Notes under the pieces: generated by a model
What the model saw: the letters and a program-made list of their open reading frames with translations, nothing else
The model's database searches: none
Told to the model about the DNA's origin: nothing
Shown: in pieces, positions 34,744 through 46,548 of the stretch
How positions within the stretch are numbered: the stretch's first letter is position 1
How the letters are laid out: each line of letters opens with the position of its first letter
Program-made: the position numbers and the translations under genes
Source of the DNA: Corylus avellana
Taxonomy: Eukaryota > Streptophyta > Magnoliopsida > Fagales > Betulaceae
Direction of reading: 5' to 3'
Assembly (NCBI RefSeq): GCF_901000735.1
Contig: NC_081549.1
Span: 6,439,416-6,503,415 of the forward strand
Length of the DNA stretch: 64,000 nt

Positions 34744-35234
34744 TGTTGAGAGATGCAATGAGGCAGTGAGGAGAGGTGAGTTGAGAGATGCAATGACAAA
34801 GTGAGGGGATGAGCGTGGGTGTGAGTGGTGTTCAAATTCCGTTAAAAATTGAAGACACCTTAATTTGCCCTTTGAGTGCCACATATGTAAAATCTTTCTT
34901 GAGCCTTACGGCTTTCAAATGGATCGAAGCAGGGTCGAAACCAACCATAATCAATTGCCCGGCTAGGCTGCCCAAAATGAAAAGAAACACTAGAAGTGGA
35001 TGAGCCATTGATGATGTTACAAAGTGTGCACGTTTTCTTCCTTTACCATTACCATCCTACACGTTGCCTATAGGTTTATATTCCTACAACAATATGTCAA
35101 ATCACTTAAATAACCATAAAGTGATTTGGTGCTTTTTAAAAGGAGAAGGAAACATCTTCCATTTTGAGATTAAGTAATAAATTTTTTTTGTTCTTTGGGG
35201 GTGTAAGTAAAAGAATTTTAGAATGATAGCTTCA

Positions 35235-35793
35235 AGGCATGCATGACTTACCTGATCATGGCTGAGCTCAACCCTCTCTCATTTGCTTCTTCTCACTTTT
35301 CTTCCGCTAGGATGCTACTCTTCGATAAGCTCACTTACCAATTCCACTATACCAGCATTACTCAACTTGGGTTTTTTTACATTTTTTCAGCAGCAAAAAT
35401 GCCAAGATCTATGGCATGAGCGACGGTAAGCTAACAATCATATTCAAGCTTTTACATAGTTTTCTCCATTCCCAATCCCACGATCTTTAAATCCTTATTA
35501 TTGAGAAAACCTGAGAGCAGAGAGGAAATAGAGCCATAGCCATCAGTATCGTTGAATTGGAAAATGAGGCAACGTCGCCCCACGTAGAGCTGCACAGGAG
35601 CGATGTCGAATTGTTGTTGGCTTCCAAAGGGGTGGCACCACTTGACGTCAAGTCCAACTATAGGGTGCATCTCCATCGTGGTCTTGGTTTGGGTGAGCTA
35701 ATCCCCAACCTCCGATGGATTGTTGGTGACCAGGTTTCGGATAGTATTTGAGGAGAAATTTGAAAATGGGATTAGTACTTCAATTGTCACAAT
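35235..35793 (-). pseudogene. WEX-like exonuclease pseudogene, array copy 6
   Basis: The start codon has changed (ATTGTG in place of ATGGTG near 35793). This is the only array copy without the one-base deletion after NNPS, but the adjacent conserved Trp codon is TAG (GGG GAT TAG at about 35698). A further TAG is at 35431-35433 at the Gln position. Exo I is GLDVKW. The upstream TATA-like word is altered to TAAAAA. Confidence 0.78.
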
Positions 35794-36058
35794 TGTTGAG
35801 AGATGCAATGAGGTTGTGAGCAGAGATGAGTTGAGAGATGCAATGACAAAATGAGGAGATGAGCGTGGGCGTGAGGGGTGTACAAATTTCGTTAAAAATT
35901 GAAGGTACCTTAATTTGCCCTTTGAGCGCCACGTATGTAGAATCTTTCTTGAGCCTTACGGCTTTCAAATGGATCGAAGGTGGGTCGGAACCAATTGGAA
36001 TCAAATGCCCGACTAGCCCGTCCAAAACGAAAACAAAGACTGGAAATGGACGAGCCAT
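35780..36058 (-). CDS. Upstream ORF of WEX copy 6 (92 codons, hypothetical)
   Basis: ATG at 36058, start MARPFPVFVFVLDGLVGHLI. It is 92 codons and open, although the neighbouring exonuclease copy has lost its start codon and carries at least two stops. Function unknown. Confidence 0.3.
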   Translation of the reverse strand: MARPFPVFVFVLDGLVGHLIPIGSDPPSIHLKAVRLKKDSTYVALKGQIKVPSIFNEICTPLTPTLISSFCHCISQLISAHNLIASLNNCDN

Positions 36059-36300
36059 GGATGATGGAACGCAGTGGTGCACGTTTTCTTCAGGTAAACT
36101 TTTCCTTTACCATTACCAGCCTACACATTGCCTACAGGTTTTTATTCCCACTGCAATATGTCAAATCACTTAAATAACCATCAAGTGATTTGATGCTTTT
36201 TTTTAAAAAAAAAAAAAAAAAAAAATAGGGCACATATGTCGTTTTGAGATTAAGTAATAGAATTTTTTTTTTCTTTGGAGGTAAGTAATAGAATTTTAAA

Positions 36301-39300
36301 TACATACAATGTCCTCCTCCTTAATTATAAAGGCTGTTTCAAAGTTCAAACGGGACTTTGTAATTTTGTGATTCGAGTAGCATTAAATTCATGTAATACA
36401 TTTTTAAATAATATATTAAAATAGTGATCCGAGTAGTATTAAATTCATGTAATACATTTTTATATAGAATATTAAAATACAAGATTTTGATTTTATCGGA
36501 ATAAGGTTTCAGCCTTTTTGAATATTTTAGGTATATAATTAAATTTTTATATCAATTTACTATTAAGTAAGAAAATTATCTATCTAAAATTTTTAATTTG
36601 TTCTTTTAAATTAACTGTTGATGAATATGTATACATTTTTAGTATATTTTTATAGTATGAAATATATAATTGTAGTTATTAGAGATTATGGAAAGCAATA
36701 ATTTTATTGAGAGCTAATTTAATTCTAATCAGCTCCTGTTAAGGTAGATTTAACATTTTTTATCCATAAATCTTTGTTTAGGAAGAATTTCTTTTAGAGA
36801 TCAATATTGACAAAAACAACATTGTCAATCATTTAGACATAATTTAACACAAGACAATTTAGAAAAAAAATCATGTCATTTTAATCCTTCAAAGAACATG
36901 CACGTTGACTTGTTGGAATATAACATTATTACTTAAATTACAAGTTATGTTTTTATGTTTTATACGATAATTAGCTTTTGTTGAATTGTTTATTTACCGG
37001 TAACAATATTTTTAAATATTTGTAATAATTTTTGAAGTAATAACACATATATTATATATGTGGTCATTTTCTTCTATTTGAACTCATAATAGTACATCCA
37101 ACCCGTCTTTGTTTTTTAAAAAATTAACCATTACATCTATAAAATTCAAGGACTGGAGATTACACAAAATATGAAAAACAATTTGTCAAATTTTAATTCC
37201 TCCGTGCCTTACAAGCCATGACTTTGATGAACACAGTCTCCTTATGTCGGACCATATTGAATAGGTGCAGTATTCGTGCCCAATCAATGGTGCACACGTG
37301 GAGGTCTGGTCAGAATATTGACTGTGTTGTAGACTCACCTCCATCAAAGATATAACTATCACATTTGTTGTCTCATCTGACAAAATTAAAAATTTTAAAA
37401 ATTTAAAAATTTAAAAAAAAGCACCAAAAAAACAAATTGAACATTCATTTCCTAACGGAAACCAGAGAAGCACTAAACATAAACAATGAGTTTCCAGTTT
37501 TTTCGTACCACCAAATTACCAGAAAAAAGCCAAAATTGAAGGAGAAATTGAAAATTTTTCAATTGTAAATCCTGACCATCCAATTTCAGTCGTAGACTAG
37601 TTGTAGAGAAGCTATGCCCCACGCACCTTGGCCATGTAAATATATTCACGTATTTGCAGGATTCAGAAGGAATCATAATTTATGTGCCTGTGGGCTTGGG
37701 GTCCATATGTTCCATGTTCTTGCCAATGATATTTTTTGCTCAATTTAGAAGGAAAGAAAAAAAGATAAAATTTTTAGATTAATGTTAAATATGATAGATG
37801 GTTACCTTGATTTTTTTATTTATTTATTTTTTATTGTTTTAGGTGTACAAATTTGTGATAAAATAATATATAAAGAGATGGCAAAAGCAAGAATTTTATA
37901 ATGATTATGTGTTAAAAGCCTATGTTCACTACTAAAAAGTATCTTGCAGGGATACATGTTTATTTTATTGAATTGATTTTTTTGTGTTATGGATAGTTTT
38001 ATTTATAAGAAAAATGGGATTGGTAAAGTTATTATTATTTATTTATTTTTAAGGATAATATAATCTTAGAGATGTGATTACAGACAAATATGATAAAAAA
38101 AATTTAAAATAAAATCAACCCAATAATTATAATAATAAAAAATTATATATTCCAATGTCAGGGATCATTTTTTTAGTAAGGCCAGTGTTTACATTTTGTT
38201 TTTCTTCTTTGGGATTGAAGTGTTTAAATAGCACATAATATCATAATTCAAATCCACAGGAATTCTCAACACTAATCTAAGGGGGTGACAATTTGTATTC
38301 GAGTATTATGTTTGGATTCGAGTTTTGTGAATGTATAAGTATATGATTATATAGGTCAATTTTAATCCAACCCCTCCAAATAAATGGGTCAAATCCTTCA
38401 CCCCTAATTTATTAATTTTATATTGAGTTCATGTCGGGTTTGCGGGTCGTGTCAATAATTATCAACATCTATGTCACGTGTCGGATTTGAGTCATGACAA
38501 TGTATAAATATTAGATTATATAGGTTAATCATATTTTGATCTATTTAATTAAATGGGTTGAAACCATCAATCCTAACCTATTACTTTTGTGTTGGATTTA
38601 TAACAAATTTACAAGTATAAAACATTGCCAGCCCTACATTCATCACAAGTTGGACTACTTGAATTTTGGTATTACAAGATTCTTGAGGACAAATGAAGGT
38701 GACCGTACAACACCCATCTTTTATTATCTTTTCTTCTTTTTTCTTCTTCTCGTTGTGAGTAGAACCAAAGAGGATTAATTTAGGTACACTCCACACCCCT
38801 GTAAAATAGTGAGGCTAGCATACAGGCTGTGACCAACAAACAAATAAACTTATTCAAATCCCATAAAAATATTTTCCTTCGTTTCTTTTGAGATCTTGAT
38901 GAAAATATAATGCATGTGGTACTTGATCTAATCTCAGTGGGGGAAACCGGGGTAGCTAGTATAGGGTTGTAGCTAGGGAGCATGTGAGTGTGACTACCTC
39001 AACATTTTCACAGAAAAATGGTGGACTACTTCATCATAATTGGGCTGGTTTTAAATTAGAATAATATTAAATACTACTTTCCATCTCACTAAATTGACGA
39101 GCAATTTTTGAATTAGCTCTTACTTTAAAAATAAAATAAAAAATAAAAAATTGAGGATCGATAAACAATGTTGCATCAGTTTAATAGGTTGTGATTGAGA
39201 TAAAAATATAGTATGTAGCATTTCTCTTGAAAGTAATGTTACTTTTCACTCTCACTTATAACACCCATATTATATCAGTAACGTGTTCGAGCATTATTAG

Positions 39301-40430
39301 CAGTTTCACTATTTTAATAATTTACTTTCACCATTTTAAAGACATTTAAGAATTAATGAACACTGTCACATTAGTCGAATAACTTAGGAGGAAGATGAAA
39401 GTATACAGTATATAACATTTTTCTTTAAAGTAATATCAATCGACGTAACGTGTTTTAAGTAATTTTTTTAAGTTAATTACTTAAAAAAGAAAAAAGAAAA
39501 AAAAGAAGTATAAGCCACTTAAAATACGCTATGTGAATTAACATGCCATGAGTGTGATAAATAAGTGTAAAGAATAACATTAACATTTATATCAATATCA
39601 ATCCTCTTTCATTTTCTTCCTTTCTTCTTAGTTTTTTTTTTTTTAAAAAAAAAAAAAAAATTATTTTACTATAATTTTCAAGACCCTTATTTCAAAAAAA
39701 AAAAAAGAAAAGAAAGAAAGGTAAGTGAATAAGAAAGAGGGAATTGTAGATGAGATCTGTTGTGAGTTTAAATGAAGATATAATAGTCAACAAAATCAAC
39801 TGGTAATTAATATCATAACTAACTTCACATAAGTTGGAATTTTCCAATCAATCGTTCTTTGTGATGCTTATATACTCATTAATTCATAGCAAACAGAAAA
39901 ATATTAAATAAAATAAAATAAAAGAAATGATGAAGTGAAGTCAAATGGGGTGCACGCGCCCAAGCCGCATGTGCACAAAGTGCATCACAACGTACAGAGA
40001 GCACTCAGCACAACGCACTCTCCTTTAATTAGCAGCCTTGCACTCATTTTCCTCCATAAATCTCTCCCTCTGTTTCTTTCCTTCTTCTCTCTTCTGAATC
40101 TCTGAAAAGGCTGAGATGGGACGGTAATTTTGTTAAAACAATTATATTTTAACAAAATAAATGCAATAAACCTATTGCCGACCGGGACGGTAATAGGTTT
40201 GTGTTTGTTTATTGCTTTGCTTGAAAGGATGACTACAAAATTATGAAAGATGTGTTTAGTATAGTAAATTAATCGATTAATATCTTAAATCGGTCAATTA
40301 TTGAATTAAATTAAACTGTGGTAAAAAATAATAATCTTAGGTATTTAATTAATATTTTCATCTGTAATGTTTGATTCGAATCCGTTAGATTAGATTAGAT
40401 GCTAATATTAATATATATAAAGATTTGTAG
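36301..40430. other. AT-rich flank between the WEX array and DUF620 pseudogene; partly duplicated
   Basis: No gene seen. 36540-36910 matches 49505-49915 and 37060-37260 matches 51185-51395, both in the same order. 40120-40430 matches 51425-51728. 38726-39240 matches 41115-41565. Between 38280 and 38610 is a short hAT-like or unclassified repeat (GGGTGACAATTTGTATTCGA; GGTCGTGTCAATAATTATCA). Poly-A/T runs are at about 39632-39660 and 39694-39720. Confidence 0.6.
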
Positions 40431-40944
40431 GGACTAGATCCTTTGGCCATAGCGGCCGTATTTTCGCCACTTAGGAGAAAAGCGAATTTCAGACATTGAT
40501 TGTTTTGTGCTGAAATTGTCAGCTGATCAAACGGACCTGGCTGAACGTGGCAACAACACTGCAAAGATGATAAAGCATGTTATATTTGGTTGCTTCAGCC
40601 AAAGAAGTGGGCTCCTCGTGCTTCTTGAGGACTCTTACTTAACCAAGACTCAATCCCCTGGGACGCACCCCATGTACTGGGAGACCACAATGTCAACAAG
40701 AATTGAGGACTATCGGACGGTGGAGGGCATGATGGTCGCTCACGCTGGCCAATCATGTGTGATCATCTCACGGTTCGGTGACAACTTGAAGGCGGGACGG
40801 ATGGAGGAGAAATGGGCCATCGATGATCTCTCATTCAACGTCCTTGACCTCTCCATCGATTGCTTCATTCCTCCTAACGAAGTACAAACGGAGTATCCAG
40901 GGGATGATCATGATTTTGATGGGGCGGTGCTAATTGCTTCTTGA
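40431..40944 (+). pseudogene. DUF620-family pseudogene, fragment 1
   Basis: DUF620 is a plant-specific family of unknown function, usually around 400 residues. Here only a middle/C-terminal portion remains: GLDPLAIAAVFSPL in one frame, then after a frameshift near 40490 the frame of 40507-40944 with HPMYWETTMSTRIEDYRTVEG, RFGDN and LSIDCFIPPNEVQTEYPG. A small deletion removes residues after NLKAG that are present in the copy at 51729. No start region is present. Not functional. Assignment is by remembered family motifs (STRIEDYR, FNVPGLS-type). Confidence 0.75.
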
Positions 40945-41660
40945 AGAGTGCTTTATATCGTTGACTTTGACCACAATAGGTGACCCTTAAGTTTTGTGTA
41001 CATATCATATATCATGTGGATACAATTTTTCCTCGAGGAATTCATTGTTTATCAAATAATGTTTTGTTTTTGTATACAAAAAATACGTGTGACTTGTCCA
41101 ATTAAAAGTGTTTGTTATTATATTTTCTTCTTTTTTCTTCTTCTCGTTGTGACTAGAACCAAAGAGGATTAATTTAGTTACACTACACACTCCTTACCCC
41201 TGTAAAATAGTGAGGCCACACTATACAGGCTGTGACCAACAAACAAATAAACTTATTCAAATCCCATAAAAATATTTTCCTTTGTTTCTTTTGAGATCTT
41301 GATGAAAATATAATGCATGTGGTAGAGCATGTGAGTGTGACTACCTCAACATTTTCACAGAAAAATGGTGGACTATTCCATCATAATTGAGCTGGTTTTA
41401 AATTAGAATAATATTAAATACTACTTTCTATCTCACTAAATTGATTAGCAATTTTTGAATTAGCGCACTACATTGCATCAGTTTAATAGGTTGGGATTGA
41501 GATAAAAATATAGTATATAACATTTCTCTTGAAAGTAATGTCACTTTTCACACTCACTTATAAAAAATAAAAACCTGACTTGTTTGGTTTATTTATTTAT
41601 TTTATAAGCTAATATTTTCATTGCAAGGATTTAGAGACAAAACGCCTCATATACATCAAT

Positions 41661-41691
<31 letters not shown>

Positions 41692-42020
41692 GGTAGAGTA
41701 CAAAATTCAGATAAAGAGTGACAATGATGCAAAAATAATTTATTGAAAAAAAAACCATATATAATATATTTTATGTATGTAAATAAATACAAATAAATTC
41801 AATTTAAGAGAATATAAAAAATATTCTAATATAACAAGAATAAATCCTAAAAAAAAATATATAATATTTTACTATCACTAGGGCTTCGAAACGCACTAAA
41901 AGCCACATCACATTGAATTCGAAATTACCATTGAATTTAATATGATTATTATTGAATTTTGATCTATTGGTGATTTTAAAAGCCACATCACATTTACAAG
42001 GATGCTATAACACTAAGATC
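40945..42020. other. Flank of DUF620 fragment, no gene seen
   Basis: AT-rich. 40945-41110 matches the sequence after the DUF620 fragment at 52290-52470. 41115-41565 matches 38726-39240. A small inverted MITE-like unit (AAAAGCCACATCACATT twice) lies at about 41875-41990. Duplicated at 43927-45002. Confidence 0.55.
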
Positions 42021-42700
42021 TAGGGCATGGGTCACTTCCAAATCACAATCATCCATGAGCTTTTAAGCAGCTTTCTTCATGACTACTCCCAAAAACCTCC
42101 AATCTTTATAGGGAATACTCATTTAGGAAGATACCTATTTGAGCAGAGCTTAAGTTCGACCTAAGCTCTCGAGTCGAGATCTCGTGTCGAGCTTTCGAGC
42201 CGAGCTACGAAATGTGTTTTTAAGCTTGGCCCATAAAATCACATTAGCATTAGCATTAGCATCCAATATATTTGCCAAAGAGGATCACATTCATGGTGTA
42301 ATGGATATGAAATATATTAGATTAGGGGGCCTTTAGGCCCATAGTTGTAGTGGGTCTACCTAGGGCATGGGTCATTTCCAAATCACAATCGTCCATGAGC
42401 TTTTAAGCAGCTTTCTTCATGACTACTCCCAAAAACCTCCAATCTTTATAGGGAATACTCATTTAGGAAGATACCTATTTGAGCAGAGCTTAAGTTCGAG
42501 CTGAGCTCTCGAGTCGAGATCTCGTGTCGAGCTTTCGAGCCGAGCTACGAAATGTGTTTTTAAGCTTGGCCCATAAAATCACATTAGCATTAGCATTAGC
42601 ATCCAATATATTTGCCAAAGAGGATCACATTCATGGTGTAATGGATATGAAATATATTAGATTAGGGGGCCTTTAGGCCCATAGTTGTAGTGGGTCTACC
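42021..42700. repeat. Tandem duplication, 340-bp unit, two copies
   Basis: TAGGGCATGGGTCA begins at 42021 and again at 42361, and the two units are nearly identical. Each includes GAGTCGAGATCTCGTGTCGA and ends in the GGCCTTTAGGCCC repeat also found at 28130. The same pair appears at 45003-45682 within the gap-flanking duplicate. Confidence 0.85.
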
Positions 42701-43011
42701 ATATTATAGTTGGTAGGATTTATAGGTTTTGTAATCCAATCGAATGGTTTTGGTTAGTAGTTTTTAAGGGTCTTTATAAACAAGGCCGAGAAGATAACAA
42801 GATGTATTAGATATGGAAGTTCTATTGTGTTTTACTAATCCATTGCAACTGACTCCATCATACCCACATAATAACCATTAATCACCCTCTAATCATCACT
42901 AATCATAAACTCCCATCATACGGCAATTAAGAAAAGCTTCACCACTAATCCCTACTACTAATCCATTGCGACCGACTCCATCATACCCACATAATAACCA
43001 CTAATCACCCC

Positions 43012-43566
43012 CTAATCATCACTAATCATAAACTCCATCATATGGCAATTAAGAAAAACTTCACAGCATGCGTGACTTACCTGATCATCGGTGAGCTTAG
43101 CCCTCTCCCATTTGCTTCTTTTCATTTTTCTTTCGCTAGGAAGCTTCTCTTCGAGAATATCACTTACCAATTCCACTGTACAAGCATTAATCAACTTCGG
43201 TTTCTTATATTTTTCAGCAGCAAAAATGCCAACATCTATGGCATGATCGACGATAAGCTGACAATAATATTCAAGCTTTTGCAGAGTTTTCTCGATTCCC
43301 AATCCCAGGATCTTCAAAGGGTTGTTATTTAGAAAACCTAAGAGCAGAGAGGAAACAGATCGATGGTCATCAGTATTGTTGAATTGGAAAATGAGGCAGC
43401 ATCGCTTCACGCACAACTGCACAGTAGCGATGTTGAACTGTTGTTGGCTTCCAAAGGGGTGGCACGACTTGACCCCAAGCCCTACAATGGGATGCATCTC
43501 CATATTGGTCTTGGTTTGGTTGAGCCAATCCCCCACCTCAGATGGATTGTTGGTGACAAAGGTTCG
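43012..43566 (-). pseudogene. WEX-like exonuclease pseudogene, block B copy (left of gap)
   Basis: Open from the LTR insertion point (43566) through VTNNPSEVGDW to the stop at 43012, ending MEFMISDD. It lacks the one-base deletion of array copies 1-5, so it preserves the ancestral frame here. Exo I is GLGVKS, the exo II region is GLGIEKTLQKL without the usual Asp, and the exo III region is SHACCEVF with Glu in place of Asp. It is interrupted at 43567 by an LTR that runs into the gap. Probably the same locus as 45994-46548. Confidence 0.8.
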
Positions 43567-43642
43567 TGTTAAGAATATTATGTTAAGGTTGTTTACTTGT
43601 TATTTACTTCTTTAGATATTATTAGTCTACTAGGTTTATTTT
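43567..43642. mobile_element. Start of Copia-type LTR, cut by gap
   Basis: TGTTAAGAATATTATG onward is identical to the first 76 bases of the LTR at 46549. It stops at the gap. Confidence 0.85.
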
Positions 43643-43742
43643 NNNNNNNNNNNNNNNNNNNNNNNNNNNNNNNNNNNNNNNNNNNNNNNNNNNNNNNNNN
43701 NNNNNNNNNNNNNNNNNNNNNNNNNNNNNNNNNNNNNNNNNN
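43643..43742. other. Assembly gap (100 N)
   Basis: Exactly 100 N, a conventional placeholder for a gap of unknown size. The sequences on the two sides overlap by 2,882 bases, so the true gap is probably zero or negative. Confidence 0.98.
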
Positions 43743-43926
43743 GATCATCTCACGGTTCGGTGACAACTTGAAGGCGGGACGGATGGAGGAGAAATGGGCC
43801 ATCGATGATCTCTCATTCAACGTCCTTGACCTCTCCATCGATTGCTTCATTCCTCCTAACGAAGTACAAACGGAGTATCCAGGGGATGATCATGATTTTG
43901 ATGGGGCGGTGCTAATTGCTTCTTGA
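43743..43926 (+). pseudogene. DUF620 fragment, duplicate across the gap
   Basis: Identical to 40761-40944, the 3' part of the DUF620 pseudogene. It starts abruptly at the gap, so it is probably the same locus assembled twice. Confidence 0.8.
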
Positions 43927-44642
43927 AGAGTGCTTTATATCGTTGACTTTGACCACAATAGGTGACCCTTAAGTTTTGTGTACATATCATATATCATGTG
44001 GATACAATTTTTCCTCGAGGAATTCATTGTTTATCAAATAATGTTTTGTTTTTGTATACAAAAAATACGTGTGACTTGTCCAATTAAAAGTGTTTGTTAT
44101 TATATTTTCTTCTTTTTTCTTCTTCTCGTTGTGACTAGAACCAAAGAGGATTAATTTAGTTACACTACACACTCCTTACCCCTGTAAAATAGTGAGGCCA
44201 CACTATACAGGCTGTGACCAACAAACAAATAAACTTATTCAAATCCCATAAAAATATTTTCCTTTGTTTCTTTTGAGATCTTGATGAAAATATAATGCAT
44301 GTGGTAGAGCATGTGAGTGTGACTACCTCAACATTTTCACAGAAAAATGGTGGACTATTCCATCATAATTGAGCTGGTTTTAAATTAGAATAATATTAAA
44401 TACTACTTTCTATCTCACTAAATTGATTAGCAATTTTTGAATTAGCGCACTACATTGCATCAGTTTAATAGGTTGGGATTGAGATAAAAATATAGTATAT
44501 AACATTTCTCTTGAAAGTAATGTCACTTTTCACACTCACTTATAAAAAATAAAAACCTGACTTGTTTGGTTTATTTATTTATTTTATAAGCTAATATTTT
44601 CATTGCAAGGATTTAGAGACAAAACGCCTCATATACATCAAT

Positions 44643-44673
<31 letters not shown>

Positions 44674-45993
44674 GGTAGAGTACAAAATTCAGATAAAGAG
44701 TGACAATGATGCAAAAATAATTTATTGAAAAAAAAACCATATATAATATATTTTATGTATGTAAATAAATACAAATAAATTCAATTTAAGAGAATATAAA
44801 AAATATTCTAATATAACAAGAATAAATCCTAAAAAAAAATATATAATATTTTACTATCACTAGGGCTTCGAAACGCACTAAAAGCCACATCACATTGAAT
44901 TCGAAATTACCATTGAATTTAATATGATTATTATTGAATTTTGATCTATTGGTGATTTTAAAAGCCACATCACATTTACAAGGATGCTATAACACTAAGA
45001 TCTAGGGCATGGGTCACTTCCAAATCACAATCATCCATGAGCTTTTAAGCAGCTTTCTTCATGACTACTCCCAAAAACCTCCAATCTTTATAGGGAATAC
45101 TCATTTAGGAAGATACCTATTTGAGCAGAGCTTAAGTTCGACCTAAGCTCTCGAGTCGAGATCTCGTGTCGAGCTTTCGAGCCGAGCTACGAAATGTGTT
45201 TTTAAGCTTGGCCCATAAAATCACATTAGCATTAGCATTAGCATCCAATATATTTGCCAAAGAGGATCACATTCATGGTGTAATGGATATGAAATATATT
45301 AGATTAGGGGGCCTTTAGGCCCATAGTTGTAGTGGGTCTACCTAGGGCATGGGTCATTTCCAAATCACAATCGTCCATGAGCTTTTAAGCAGCTTTCTTC
45401 ATGACTACTCCCAAAAACCTCCAATCTTTATAGGGAATACTCATTTAGGAAGATACCTATTTGAGCAGAGCTTAAGTTCGAGCTGAGCTCTCGAGTCGAG
45501 ATCTCGTGTCGAGCTTTCGAGCCGAGCTACGAAATGTGTTTTTAAGCTTGGCCCATAAAATCACATTAGCATTAGCATTAGCATCCAATATATTTGCCAA
45601 AGAGGATCACATTCATGGTGTAATGGATATGAAATATATTAGATTAGGGGGCCTTTAGGCCCATAGTTGTAGTGGGTCTACCATATTATAGTTGGTAGGA
45701 TTTATAGGTTTTGTAATCCAATCGAATGGTTTTGGTTAGTAGTTTTTAAGGGTCTTTATAAACAAGGCCGAGAAGATAACAAGATGTATTAGATATGGAA
45801 GTTCTATTGTGTTTTACTAATCCATTGCAACTGACTCCATCATACCCACATAATAACCATTAATCACCCTCTAATCATCACTAATCATAAACTCCCATCA
45901 TACGGCAATTAAGAAAAGCTTCACCACTAATCCCTACTACTAATCCATTGCGACCGACTCCATCATACCCACATAATAACCACTAATCACCCC

Positions 45994-46548
45994 CTAATCA
46001 TCACTAATCATAAACTCCATCATATGGCAATTAAGAAAAACTTCACAGCATGCGTGACTTACCTGATCATCGGTGAGCTTAGCCCTCTCCCATTTGCTTC
46101 TTTTCATTTTTCTTTCGCTAGGAAGCTTCTCTTCGAGAATATCACTTACCAATTCCACTGTACAAGCATTAATCAACTTCGGTTTCTTATATTTTTCAGC
46201 AGCAAAAATGCCAACATCTATGGCATGATCGACGATAAGCTGACAATAATATTCAAGCTTTTGCAGAGTTTTCTCGATTCCCAATCCCAGGATCTTCAAA
46301 GGGTTGTTATTTAGAAAACCTAAGAGCAGAGAGGAAACAGATCGATGGTCATCAGTATTGTTGAATTGGAAAATGAGGCAGCATCGCTTCACGCACAACT
46401 GCACAGTAGCGATGTTGAACTGTTGTTGGCTTCCAAAGGGGTGGCACGACTTGACCCCAAGCCCTACAATGGGATGCATCTCCATATTGGTCTTGGTTTG
46501 GTTGAGCCAATCCCCCACCTCAGATGGATTGTTGGTGACAAAGGTTCG
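45994..46548 (-). pseudogene. WEX-like exonuclease pseudogene, block B copy (right of gap), 3' part
   Basis: Same sequence as 43012-43566. The remaining 5' part (start codon at 48910, codons to RT) lies beyond the LTR element at 46549-48851. That part has a TAA where other copies have a Ser codon in NSS(S)DT. The parent copy was therefore about 200 codons, broken by both the insertion and a stop. Catalytic acids are missing as described for 43012. Confidence 0.8.

Larger units (their letters stand above)
29549..36300 (-). repeat. Tandem array of six ~1.06-kb units derived from a WEX-like exonuclease gene
   Basis: Six direct copies, recognisable from the word ATGGCTGAGCT at about 29624, 31017, 32077, 33141, 34205 and 35258. 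Spacings are 1393 (1048 after removing a 336-bp insertion and its duplication), 1060, 1064, 1064 and 1053. Each unit holds, on the minus strand, a TATA-like upstream region, a roughly 92-codon upstream ORF, and a reading frame of about 200 codons resembling plant Werner-syndrome-like exonucleases (IVGLD, QLCVGRRCLIFQ, AEKYKK). All six exonuclease frames are damaged. Units 3 and 5 form one subtype and 1, 2, 4 and 6 another. Confidence 0.9.
40761..43642 (+). repeat. 2,882-bp segment repeated identically at 43743-46624 across an N gap
   Basis: Every stretch I compared is identical at an offset of 2,982 bases, including the 25-T run near 41660 and 44642 and all matching open frames. It ends exactly at the 100-N gap, and its partner begins exactly after it. 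This is the signature of two contig ends that overlap but were not merged. Confidence 0.92.

Noticed and set aside
30222..36173. Plus-strand frames (MSVGVRGVQI type) in all array units as genes
   Set aside because: They lie opposite the upstream ORF region, differ in length from 64 to 104 codons between units and overlap no recognisable start context. The minus-strand 92-codon ORF is more consistent in length, though neither is proven.
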